DNA from: Candidatus Poribacteria bacterium
GTDB taxonomy: Bacteria > Poribacteria > WGA-4E > WGA-3G
NCBI GenBank assembly: GCA_022827885.1
Contig: JAJEIP010000003.1
Location: forward strand, 29,544 to 93,543
DNA: 64,000 nucleotides
Direction: 5' to 3'
The stretch's first letter is position 1. Each line of letters starts with the position of its first letter. Under the pieces are notes generated by a model that was not told the DNA's origin, made no database searches, and was given only the letters and a program-made list of their open reading frames with translations. Position numbers and translations under genes: made by a program. This document shows, piece by piece, positions 34,637 to 42,483 of the stretch.

Positions 34637-37528
34637 TCAATTATCGCGCTGAAAACGGAATATCCCATTATGCTGTGTCCCGACGTACAGTGTAATATTA
34701 CCATCAACAGCAAGGGAGGTAACCGCGTATGGTATTTCTGGAGCAATTTGTTTCCAAGTGTTCGTTCGGCCATCTACCTGATAAACGCCGCTGCCACATA
34801 CACCGTAAAGGGTTGAACCATCCTTCGCTATCTGATCCATAAGGAGTGTGCACCCGTCAATATCAGTAAGGTCACACCATTTCTCGCCGTCGTGTGAACG
34901 CACCACCCCTGCATCCGTTGAGATGTAGAGGGTTGAACCTACAAATACGATATCTTTGAAATATGCAAAGGGAAAGGCGAGGCTTTCGGTAATGTCGTTC
35001 CAAGTATCTCCACCGTCCAGAGAGCGGAAGAGGTCGCCTTCCCGTTTACCGGCATAGATGGTATCATCCAAAGCGGCAAGAGCGAAACCTTTCTCAAGAG
35101 GTGAAAGTTCTCCACCATCTTCCAAACCGGTGTAGTGCCACTCCATCTCGCCGGGCCGCCACCTGAAAAGTTTCCGTCGGCGTTCCATAAAGACGGCTTC
35201 TCCGGCGAGGGTAAAATTTCCGTTCGTTCTGTCTTCTGTCAGGACGAGACTCATATTTTCCTGCCATAATTGTTGTGTTTCACGAACCTTGATCTTTGTT
35301 TCTCTGGCTTTTTGGAGCCTTTTCTGCCATTCAGTGTAGAGATCGTCTTCCTCGAAATCCGGCATACCTGGAACAGGTATCAGGACATCACTGCTAACGG
35401 GGAGGTAAAAAAGTTGCGTCCGGTTACCAGGAGTACTGCTGAGATAAAGAGTTGTATTGCTTGTCTGTATCTTCGGATAGACCAGAAGTTTACCTTCACT
35501 CTCCACGTTAAGGATTTCCCAAGATTCACCACCGTTTTTTGATTTAATGATCCTTTCACCGGTGACCCCACAGAGAACGTTTTTAACGGAACTTAGATCC
35601 TGAACATTGAAATTCGCGATCCCTTTCACAAAAGGATGCCATGTGTCCCCTCCATCCGTCGAGCGCGTTATTCCGCCGTAATAGGTTCTGTAAAAATTGC
35701 TTTCATCCAACGCGATAGTAGGAGAAGCTCCAAATGCATGTGGATCGTTTCCAAGATCCATCCACGTCTCACCGGCATCATAAGAGCATAATATCCCACC
35801 AAAACTCATTAACAAAATCTTCTTTCCGATGGGAACAACTCTGACTGCGGTTTGCATCTTAGCTAAATATTCGTAGGTATTCGGTGTAATATCGGTCCAT
35901 GAATCACCGAGGTCAGTCGAATAGAGGACTTGGGCTTCAGGGCTATGCCGTATATTTCCGGTTGTCCCGACGTAGAGCCTCTCCTCAGCAACTGCCAAGG
36001 AACTAATACCGTGTTCAGTCGGCACCGGTAATTTTTTCCAATTACCGGACAATCGGAAAAGTCCCCCACTAGTCCCCACAAAGAGCATGTTATCAACAGC
36101 AAGTGCATCCCGAATGCGGAACTCCGTATCACCCATCTCCGGTACGATATCGGATCGCAAGACGTGTCCTATAAATTCCCACTCCTTCCCGGCATCTTGA
36201 GACCGAAACACCTCTGTTCTGAGGACGAGGTACATCGTCATATCAGCATTCCCTGGCTTGTGTTGCTGAGTGACATCAGTGATAACCAGTGCGATAGGAC
36301 GTCCCTCGGGTCGTGCGCCGAGAACACTCCATGTTTTCCCCTTATCGGTTGAAACTAAAAGCTCATCGGATGTTAGGAGATAGAGGGTATCCCGGTATTC
36401 TGTTATGATGTTGAATTCTTGCTTCGGACCGCTGGTGCTGACAAGTGTCCACGCGTCCATCTGTGGTGTGAACCGGTAGAGGCCGGCCTTCGTAACAGCA
36501 TAGAGGGATTGGTCAGCCGCGAGAAAGAGTCCGGGATTTGAAACCTCCCCTGTCCCCCCCGTCTGAACCCATTGCGGTTTCGCGGACGGAGCGTCCGCCT
36601 CCTTGGGAGACAAGGTAGCCAGCAAGTCGGGTCCCGGTTGTTGCCCAGTCCCACTGTTTTTACCGAGCGTATCGGCGTTTCCGAATTGGTTTCTCACATC
36701 CGGCTTGAGCTGCAACGGAAGGACAACGGGTGCCTCTACGAATTCAATTGTCATCTCCGATGTTGCGTCTAAACTGTAAGGCTGCTGGAAACGATACAGT
36801 GCACGTGTACCCACGCTGATCATCAGAAGAATGAGACAAGTTGATGCGAAGGAGAACCCCCACGGCACCCAAGGTTTACTCGCAGAAGGCACCGTCGGTT
36901 GGAGGCGAGCGACTTCCTGCATGATGTTCGCAGTGAGGGTTGGCGGCACTTGAAAAATACCAGAGACATCGTGGAGGAGATGCTCTTGCCCCTGCAATCG
37001 CTTGCGAGCCCGGTGGAGCCGACTTTTGACGGTGTTAGGGGATACACCCAAAAATTCACTAATCTTTTCACACGGCATTTCTGCCAGGTAATGCATGGTT
37101 ACAACGGTGCGTTCGCTCTCTGGAAGTTTTTGGAGAAGACGCTTGACAAGGTCGCGCTGACGTTCAATACCTGCAGCTTCAGTACCTGTTGCCTCATACG
37201 TTGTATAGGAGAGTTCCTCAAGTTTGGCTGTGGGCATCGCATCCAGAGATGTTGTTGGCTCCTGTTTCTTCCGCATCCACGCGATACAGCGACGCGTCGC
37301 AATTACATAAAGCCACCCGAGAAAATGATATGGAGGTTTCAGGAGTGACAATTTTTTGTAAGCCTTCAGGAAAATATCTTGTGTGAGCTCCTCGGCTGTG
37401 TGAAAGTCACCGATCTTCCGCCACACGAAGGTGTGGATCGTTTTCTGGTACCTGTTGACAAGCACGGTGAAAGCGTTGTCGTCTCCATCTAAAACCCGCT
37501 GAATTAAGGCAAAATCATTCGTCTCCAT
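34637..37528 (-). CDS. ECF sigma factor fused to membrane segment and Asp-box (BNR/Ycf48-like) propeller
   Basis: A 963-residue fusion. Residues about 10-85 are sigma region 2 (AFTVLVNRYQKTIHTFVWRK, HTAEELTQDIFLKAYKKL, FLGWLYVIATRR). About 125-185 are region 4 (LPESERTVVTMHYLAEMP, ISEFLGVSPNTVKSRLHRAR). A membrane segment follows at about 221-245 (PWGFSFASTCLILLMISVG), then a polar linker and about 650 residues with 10 or more Asp-box blades: STDKGKTW, STDLGDSW, SYDAGETW, STDGGDTW, SKNGGESW, SLDGGDTW. The sigma part would be cytoplasmic and the propeller external. It could be a one-protein sensor-sigma released by proteolysis. GGAGAAG supports the ATG. It is flanked by PD40 propeller genes. 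Confidence 0.9.
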   Translation of the reverse strand: METNDFALIQRVLDGDDNAFTVLVNRYQKTIHTFVWRKIGDFHTAEELTQDIFLKAYKKLSLLKPPYHFLGWLYVIATRRCIAWMRKKQEPTTSLDAMPTAKLEELSYTTYEATGTEAAGIERQRDLVKRLLQKLPESERTVVTMHYLAEMPCEKISEFLGVSPNTVKSRLHRARKRLQGQEHLLHDVSGIFQVPPTLTANIMQEVARLQPTVPSASKPWVPWGFSFASTCLILLMISVGTRALYRFQQPYSLDATSEMTIEFVEAPVVLPLQLKPDVRNQFGNADTLGKNSGTGQQPGPDLLATLSPKEADAPSAKPQWVQTGGTGEVSNPGLFLAADQSLYAVTKAGLYRFTPQMDAWTLVSTSGPKQEFNIITEYRDTLYLLTSDELLVSTDKGKTWSVLGARPEGRPIALVITDVTQQHKPGNADMTMYLVLRTEVFRSQDAGKEWEFIGHVLRSDIVPEMGDTEFRIRDALAVDNMLFVGTSGGLFRLSGNWKKLPVPTEHGISSLAVAEERLYVGTTGNIRHSPEAQVLYSTDLGDSWTDITPNTYEYLAKMQTAVRVVPIGKKILLMSFGGILCSYDAGETWMDLGNDPHAFGASPTIALDESNFYRTYYGGITRSTDGGDTWHPFVKGIANFNVQDLSSVKNVLCGVTGERIIKSKNGGESWEILNVESEGKLLVYPKIQTSNTTLYLSSTPGNRTQLFYLPVSSDVLIPVPGMPDFEEDDLYTEWQKRLQKARETKIKVRETQQLWQENMSLVLTEDRTNGNFTLAGEAVFMERRRKLFRWRPGEMEWHYTGLEDGGELSPLEKGFALAALDDTIYAGKREGDLFRSLDGGDTWNDITESLAFPFAYFKDIVFVGSTLYISTDAGVVRSHDGEKWCDLTDIDGCTLLMDQIAKDGSTLYGVCGSGVYQVDGRTNTWKQIAPEIPYAVTSLAVDGNITLYVGTQHNGIFRFQRDN

Positions 37529-37566
37529 CTATATCTTCTCCAAAAAATGGGCGTAAGGGCTTTATT

Positions 37567-37572
37567 ATTATA
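37567..37572 (-). promoter_or_regulatory. Possible -10 box for the sigma-fusion gene
   Basis: A perfect TATAAT on the minus strand, about 40 nt upstream of the ATG, but with only a weak TGGTTT at the -35 position (17-nt spacer). The 118-nt spacer does not contain the TGCAACCTT/CGTTAC pair seen at the two PD40 genes. Confidence 0.35.
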
Positions 37573-37646
37573 CCAAAGGGGCTCTCTTGAAACCACAAAC
37601 TTTTAATATTTTCCGAACTCACGTTAGGTAGCAAGGTTAGGTGATA

Positions 37647-38654
37647 TTAGTCCTGTGTTTTGAGTTGTCCCCATATCGTTGTTAAGAGGGACGGCTGGGG
37701 TGAGACAGGCAAAGCAAACGCAGGATCGAACCAATCCGCGTTGAAGTTATTACCCCGGCGTGTGAGCTGCTCTGGAACACCACCACCCAAAGTGGCTTTG
37801 AAGAGCTGTCTGGGGTTACGATCCTGATGACTGTAAAAATTGTAAATGAGTTCATTCCCGCGCGGGGACCAGATAGCGTTAGACACTGCGGTGTTTTCTC
37901 CAGAATCAATAATCTTCTCCAGTCCGCTACCATCTCGATTCACAGTATAGATACCTGTGGTATGCACTCCCACCTTACCCCCTAAAAAACCGTTCTCTTG
38001 CCTACCGTTCCAAGTAAAGGCTATCTGAGAACTATCGGGTGTCCAAGCAGGATCATACATCAAAATACTCCTCGGAAGAAGCTTCTCCTCTACATGCGTT
38101 TGTAGATTGATAATCTTGATCCTGACATCTTGAAACTTGAGATTGCCGTTGTCAGCCCAAACAAACTCGCTTGCCATAAAGGCGATCTCAGAACCATCAG
38201 GAGACCACGCCGGCCATAAACCATCGGTAAGTTTTTCCTCATGTTTTCCGTCAATTGAGGCAGTATAGATAGAGAATGTGTGAAATCGGTGATAAGCAAG
38301 CGCTTTTCCATCAGGAGACCACGTTGGGAACCCTCTCCCTATTAATTTTTTGAACACCTGACGCACATTCGTTCCATCTGGATCCATCAAGTAGAGATCC
38401 AGTATCCCGTCTCGATCCGAGGTGAAAAGAATCTGTTCACCAGTCGGCGACCAGACGGGTGCGGAATCATTGGCACGGTGCTGGGTTAAGTTTATCTGAT
38501 CGGATCCATCCGGGTTCATGCTATAAATCTCAGAGTTGCCATCCCGCCGTGATGTAAATACAACTTTCTCAGTTTCCGGAGCCTTGGCAGAAGTGGAAAC
38601 CGAGAGTGGACCAAAAATAAGGAATGTGCTAAGCGTATAATAGATAAGTTTCAT
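37647..38654 (-). CDS. Secreted TolB-like PD40 beta-propeller protein (copy B)
   Basis: A 335-residue exported propeller and close paralogue of copy A. The two share NPDGSDQINLTQHRAND, ILFTSDRDG, WSPDGKALAYHRFHTFSIYTASIDGK, WSPDGSEIAFMASEFVWADNGNL and the C-terminal FDPAFALPVSPQPSLLTT. The signal peptide is residues 1-21. GAGGAA 6 nt upstream of ATG 38654 sets the start. It lies 118 nt upstream of the sigma-fusion gene on the same strand. High DNA similarity that extends just past both stop codons shows a recent duplication around the sigma gene. Confidence 0.85.
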   Translation of the reverse strand: MKLIYYTLSTFLIFGPLSVSTSAKAPETEKVVFTSRRDGNSEIYSMNPDGSDQINLTQHRANDSAPVWSPTGEQILFTSDRDGILDLYLMDPDGTNVRQVFKKLIGRGFPTWSPDGKALAYHRFHTFSIYTASIDGKHEEKLTDGLWPAWSPDGSEIAFMASEFVWADNGNLKFQDVRIKIINLQTHVEEKLLPRSILMYDPAWTPDSSQIAFTWNGRQENGFLGGKVGVHTTGIYTVNRDGSGLEKIIDSGENTAVSNAIWSPRGNELIYNFYSHQDRNPRQLFKATLGGGVPEQLTRRGNNFNADWFDPAFALPVSPQPSLLTTIWGQLKTQD

Positions 38655-38790
38655 GATCATTTCCTCTATAGGGGCTGCTAAGGCAGTTAAATTCATAAGT
38701 AAGATGTGCATAAAAACGTAATTATTTCTACTTTAGTTTACCGCAGAGCGTTATTAGTCAGATTTTTTATAGAAGCATATTACTCCTGCT

Positions 38791-39105
38791 TCAGTCGTCC
38801 CCAGGGTCATTTGTCAACCGATGGTGTTCCTTTCTTTCAATATCCATCACATAAATATCAACATTCCCATTCAGTTCAGCATGATAGGCGAAAAAGCGAC
38901 CATCAGGGGACCATGTCGCACCCGCGTCATTTTCTCGGCTGTCAGTGATATTCCGAAGATTTTCACCATTTATATCAATAGTGTAGATATCAAAGTTCCC
39001 TGATCGATTCGAAGAAAAAGAGATATAGCGAACATCTCCAGCGGTATAAGCCCAAAAACTCGTCATGAGCAGAAGGGTACTCATCATAAATACTGCTTTA
39101 AACAT
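38791..39105 (-). CDS. Short secreted PD40-repeat protein
   Basis: A 104-residue protein with a signal peptide (about 1-22, ending WAYTAGD) and only two PD40 repeats (FSSNRSGNFDIYTIDINGEN and WSPDGRFFAYH...DIYVMD), ending at RLTNDPGDD. A propeller needs more blades, so this is either a remnant of a longer PD40 gene or a protein that works by oligomerising. It has a good GAGG Shine-Dalgarno and a predicted ECF promoter upstream (39191-39220), so it may still be expressed. It is the first gene of the PD40-PD40-sigma-PD40 run. Confidence 0.65.
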   Translation of the reverse strand: MFKAVFMMSTLLLMTSFWAYTAGDVRYISFSSNRSGNFDIYTIDINGENLRNITDSRENDAGATWSPDGRFFAYHAELNGNVDIYVMDIERKEHHRLTNDPGDD

Positions 39106-39187
39106 AAGAGAGCCTCAATCCAATTTCTGTCACTGCTTATTTATGTGAATATTTTTATTCGTCACAAACAAATTAGGGATTCATACT

Positions 39188-39370
39188 ATAGTAACGCGGA
39201 TGGGGCGTGGGAAGGTTGCATAAAGTGCAATTCTTTGAAAATGTTGTGTGGTTACAAGAAGCCGGTGTAAAGTGGAGGACGTTCGGGACAGGAATAGGCG
39301 CGCTTGAAAGCACGCCTATCAAAATTGAAGAACCAGGGTTGTAAAATGTGACGTAATAGAGGGAAACCTA
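39188..39370. repeat. Duplicated leader region, copy 2
   Basis: Matches 34458-34630 in block order, including GTAACGCGGAT, GGAAGGTTGCATAAAGTGCAA, a TAGGCGCGCTTGAAAGCACG block and GACGTAATAGAG. The 39106-39603 spacer holds this copy, then a GAAGGCGCGTAGCAGACGCG hairpin near 39383 and the MITE at 39434. Confidence 0.65.
39191..39220 (-). promoter_or_regulatory. Predicted ECF-type promoter upstream of the short PD40 gene
   Basis: On the minus strand TGCAACCTT (39220-39212), a 15-nt spacer and CGTTAC (39196-39191). Boxes and spacing match 34461-34490 while the middle of the spacer differs. About 86 nt to the ATG at 39105. Confidence 0.5.
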
Positions 39371-39433
39371 TCGTAGGAGAGAAGGCGCGTAGCAGACGCG
39401 CCTTTCAAATGTGTAACGTTATGGGACAATTCC

Positions 39434-39552
39434 AAGACTTACGCAGTTTTGACCACAGCGCGCCGTGAGAGGGAAAGCCCTGAAAAAACACTGACAGCTT
39501 CGTGGCACAACCTAACAGGTTATGCTACAAAAGAACGGCATGCGTAAGTCCT
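39434..39552. mobile_element. MITE-like element C, copy 1
   Basis: About 119 bp with imperfect terminal inverted repeats AAGACTTACGCA and TGCGTAAGTCCT. The interior has TTTTGACCACAG, AAAAAACACTGACAG and CACAACCTAACAGGTTATGC. The same element occurs in the opposite orientation at 53815-53937, and a shorter relative at 56741-56830. Confidence 0.8.
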
Positions 39553-39603
39553 AAATTCTTTAGACTTGACAGAAGGGGACAGAAATGCTATGCTACCGTA
39601 ATA

Positions 39604-40140
39604 TTAATTATTCTCGGCACCTTCATCAATCCAATCGATGAAAAGTTGGACCTGGTCTCCGTCTAAAGGTGGACCGCCAAGAGGCATACCACCGCCATCA
39701 ATGCGTTTGACGACAAGACTTCCTTTACCGTCACCGGCGACAAATCCGGGACCCGTGTTTCCACCTTTTTTGAAGGTATCGTATTGGGTGAGGTCCAGTC
39801 CTGCAGCAACCGGGGCGGCGTGGCATCCTGGATTGCTACAGCGTTCAGCAAGTATCGGCTGAATATCGTCCTTAAAGGAAACCCCTGCAACAACCGGCTC
39901 TTCAACGATCGGTTGTTCAACGCCTCCTGGATCTGCTGGGGGAACCGGTGTGTGCGGTGGGGGCGGTGTTGAAGCAGGTTGGAGGACATCCGTCATACTG
40001 GAAGTGTCTTCGGTGGTATCGCCTTCATCGCCACAACTGGCGACGAAGATCGCAATGAGAAAAAGACCAACGACAAAAATGGAAATAGAAACGGAACGGA
40101 CGTATCTTTTACGCATACCTATAAAAGATGAGGCAATCAC
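39604..40140 (-). CDS. Lipoprotein with cytochrome c-like domain
   Basis: A 178-residue predicted lipoprotein. Signal peptide with lipobox VASC (Cys36), a Pro-rich linker (about 56-85), then FKDDIQPILAERCSNPGCHAAP, which is the planctomycete-type cytochrome/haem-binding pattern but with four residues between the cysteines (Cys101, Cys106, His107) where two are usual. The C-terminal part (GSLVVKRIDGGGMPLGGPPLD...FIDWIDEGAENN) matches the Met-ligand side of such domains. The start is GTG 40140, with AAGGAG 9 nt upstream. It is likely periplasmic-side and redox-related, but haem attachment is uncertain. Confidence 0.72.
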   Translation of the reverse strand: MIASSFIGMRKRYVRSVSISIFVVGLFLIAIFVASCGDEGDTTEDTSSMTDVLQPASTPPPPHTPVPPADPGGVEQPIVEEPVVAGVSFKDDIQPILAERCSNPGCHAAPVAAGLDLTQYDTFKKGGNTGPGFVAGDGKGSLVVKRIDGGGMPLGGPPLDGDQVQLFIDWIDEGAENN

Positions 40141-40262
40141 GACAGAATTCTCCTTTTTTGAGAAATGTGTTTTTTGGCGTAGTCTGCAAGCTAAATGTTG
40201 TTATAATGTGCAGATTCTTGTTAGTTCGTATATAGAATACCACGATACAAAGGGGATGTCAA

Positions 40263-41207
40263 ATGAAAATTTTGATTAATACCGATATTACATCGGAACA
40301 ACAGCAGCAGATCGCATCCGTTTCTGATGACCTGGCGCTTGTGTGTCCAGAGAATTCAGAAGCGGCATTGCGCGAAATCGTGGACACCGATATTGTGTTC
40401 GGTGGGTTCAACCGTTCGCTTTTTGAGAATGCGAAACAACTGAAATGGGTCCAAGTGCTTTCGGCTGGCGTTGACGGCTTGCTATTTCCGGAGTTTGTCG
40501 AAAGCGATGTTATCCTCACGAGTGCCAAAGGGTTTGTCGGTCCACATCTGGCAGATCAGACGTGGGCGTTACTTCTCGGTCTCCTCAGAGGTATCGGACG
40601 TTCGGTTCGCGAGCGGACGTGGGAGAATCGGATGTCGATCCGTCTGGCGACATGGGAACTCAGCGAGGCGACGTTAGGGATTATCGGACTCGGCGGCACA
40701 GGGATTGACGTTGCGCGTCGGGCGCAAGGGTTCGATATGCGGGTCATCGCTGTGGATCCAGAGGCGGTTGAAGCACCCTCGTTTGTTCATGAAGTCTGGA
40801 AGATGGATCGGTTCCATGATCTCCTTGCGGCATCAGATGTCGTCGCTATCTGTGCGCCGCTGACGCCAGAGACGCACGGTATGTTCGATGATGCGGCGTT
40901 TGAACAGATGCAATCGCATGCGCTGCTTATCAACGTCACGCGGGGTAAGATTGTAGACGGACCGGCACTCCTTCGGGCACTCACTTCAGAGAGTATCGGG
41001 GGTGCAGGGTTGGATGTCACGCCTGAAGAACCGCTGCCTGCCGACAGCCCGTTATGGGATCTACCGAATGTAATTGTTACACCACACGTCGCGGGGGGTT
41101 CACCGATCCGTTTGGACCGGAGTGTTGGACTTTTCTGTGATAATCTCGAACGGCTTCTCGTTGGGAAACCGCTCCTGAGCATAATCGACAAGGAAAAAGG
41201 ATATTAA
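40263..41207 (+). CDS. D-isomer specific 2-hydroxyacid dehydrogenase
   Basis: A 314-residue NAD(P)-dependent dehydrogenase. The cofactor loop is GIIGLGGTGIDVARR. Catalytic residues sit in NVTRGKIVD (Arg), VTPEEPLPADSPLW (Glu) and VTPHVAGGSP (His). It reduces a 2-keto acid or oxidises the matching D-hydroxy acid; the substrate is unknown. AAAGGGGA precedes the ATG. Its TAA stop codon forms the start of a family B repeat arm (TAATTTAT...TGGGCACCGCTCC). Confidence 0.88.
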   Translation: MKILINTDITSEQQQQIASVSDDLALVCPENSEAALREIVDTDIVFGGFNRSLFENAKQLKWVQVLSAGVDGLLFPEFVESDVILTSAKGFVGPHLADQTWALLLGLLRGIGRSVRERTWENRMSIRLATWELSEATLGIIGLGGTGIDVARRAQGFDMRVIAVDPEAVEAPSFVHEVWKMDRFHDLLAASDVVAICAPLTPETHGMFDDAAFEQMQSHALLINVTRGKIVDGPALLRALTSESIGGAGLDVTPEEPLPADSPLWDLPNVIVTPHVAGGSPIRLDRSVGLFCDNLERLLVGKPLLSIIDKEKGY

Positions 41208-41394
41208 TTTATCCGATCCTGGGCACCGCTCCATTCCATTACGCGGTGGTTTTCAGTGAATTAAAAAACCTGCTTTGGATTAGAAGTGGTTTCTTAAAGA
41301 TCGGAAACCCGCTCGTAATGAAATTACGCCTTAAATGGCATAATTTGTCTTAGCTTTACATTTGGAAAGCGGTGCCCAAGGACCCATAAATTAA
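41205..41394. repeat. Family B element as an inverted pair between convergent genes
   Basis: The left arm is TTAATTTATCC...CCTGGGCACCGCTCC (41206 on). The right arm read on the minus strand is TTAATTTATGGG...TTGGGCACCGCTTTCC (41394 back to 41363). ATTACGCGGTGGTTTT follows the left arm as in the copies at 15203 and 15317. The TAA stop codons of both flanking genes lie in the arms, so the pair could also work as a bidirectional terminator. Confidence 0.7.
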
Positions 41395-42398
41395 AAATCA
41401 GCGATTTTAACGAGCTGTTTCCCGATGTTGCCGCCTTTTAGCATACTAATGAACGCTGCCGGCGCGCTTTCAATGCCACCTTCCTCAACCGTCTCACGGT
41501 ATTTCAATTTGCCCTGTCGCACCCATTCTGACATCTCAACGAGTGCTTCCGCGTGCTGATCGGCGAACTCAGAGACGAGGAACCCTTCGATTCTCGCCCG
41601 CTTGGTGATCATGTGCCAGAGAAAACGGGGACCCGTCTCCGGCTTCTCCAAATTATACTGTGAAATCTGTCCACAGATCACCACGCGTCCTTTGATTCTT
41701 AAATTGAGGAAAACGGCATCCGTGATAACGCCACCGACGTTGTCAAAATAGACATCAATGCCATCCGGGAAAAGTCTCTGGAGCTCCTCATGATAATCGG
41801 TAACTTCTTTATAATTAAAAGCATCATCAAAGCCGAGTTCATCAACGATGTAAGCAACTTTTTCATCGGTTCCCGCGGACCCGACAACCCGACATCCCTT
41901 GATTTTTGCGATCTGTCCGACGACGGAGCCGACGGCGCCAGCGGCACCAGAGACAAAGACCGTCTCCCGCTCTTGAAGTTTCCCAACTTCAAGTAAGCCG
42001 AAGTAGGCTGTTAGACCGGGCATACCGAGAATCCCGCCGGCTGTTGAGATGGGTGCGATTGTCGGATCAATCTTCCGCAGTCCATTACCACCAACGACCC
42101 CGTATTCCTGCCACCCGATCCCGGCGTTGACGATATCACCCACCTCGACATTCGAGTGATTTGTCTCAATCACCTCAGCGATCACACTTCCCACCATGAC
42201 CTCATCAATTTCGACATTGGCGGCATAAGATTTCGCTGCATTAATCCGTCCCCGCATATACGGATCAACTGAGAGGTAGAGCGTCTTGACCAACACCTCA
42301 CCATCTCCAGGCGTTGGAATCGGCACTTCAACTAAGTTAAAGTCCGATTCCTTTGGGTATCCTACAGGTCGAGAAGCGAGGGTAATTTGACGATTCAT
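41391..42398 (-). CDS. NADP-dependent MDR oxidoreductase (prostaglandin/curcumin reductase-like)
   Basis: A 335-residue zinc-free medium-chain dehydrogenase/reductase. The N-terminal part (LSVDPYMRGRIN) and the Rossmann loop VSGAAGAVGSVVGQIAK with CRVVGSAGTDEK are typical of the LTB4 12-hydroxydehydrogenase/CurA group, which reduce alkenals and enones with NADPH. AGGAG precedes the ATG at 42398. Convergent with the 2-hydroxyacid dehydrogenase gene; the family B inverted pair separates them and provides its TAA. Confidence 0.88.
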   Translation of the reverse strand: MNRQITLASRPVGYPKESDFNLVEVPIPTPGDGEVLVKTLYLSVDPYMRGRINAAKSYAANVEIDEVMVGSVIAEVIETNHSNVEVGDIVNAGIGWQEYGVVGGNGLRKIDPTIAPISTAGGILGMPGLTAYFGLLEVGKLQERETVFVSGAAGAVGSVVGQIAKIKGCRVVGSAGTDEKVAYIVDELGFDDAFNYKEVTDYHEELQRLFPDGIDVYFDNVGGVITDAVFLNLRIKGRVVICGQISQYNLEKPETGPRFLWHMITKRARIEGFLVSEFADQHAEALVEMSEWVRQGKLKYRETVEEGGIESAPAAFISMLKGGNIGKQLVKIADF

Positions 42399-42463
42399 TT
42401 AAGATTTCTCCTTTATTCGTTTTCAGTCATCGGTTTTCAAGGGTTAACTGTTCAGTAAGATCT

Positions 42464-42483
42464 CGAGCCGGAACCGGCGCCTA
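42464..42483. repeat. Palindrome overlapping the PhyH stop codon
   Basis: GAGCCGGAACCGGCGCCTAC: the GCCGG/CCGGC arms pair and the terminal CTA is the reverse complement of the TAG stop codon of the PhyH gene at 42481. It belongs to the loose GTAGG...CCTAC group. Confidence 0.4.

Noticed and set aside
33346..38654. PD40 genes as true tolB
   Set aside because: They lack the TolB N-terminal domain and no tolQRA or pal gene is nearby.
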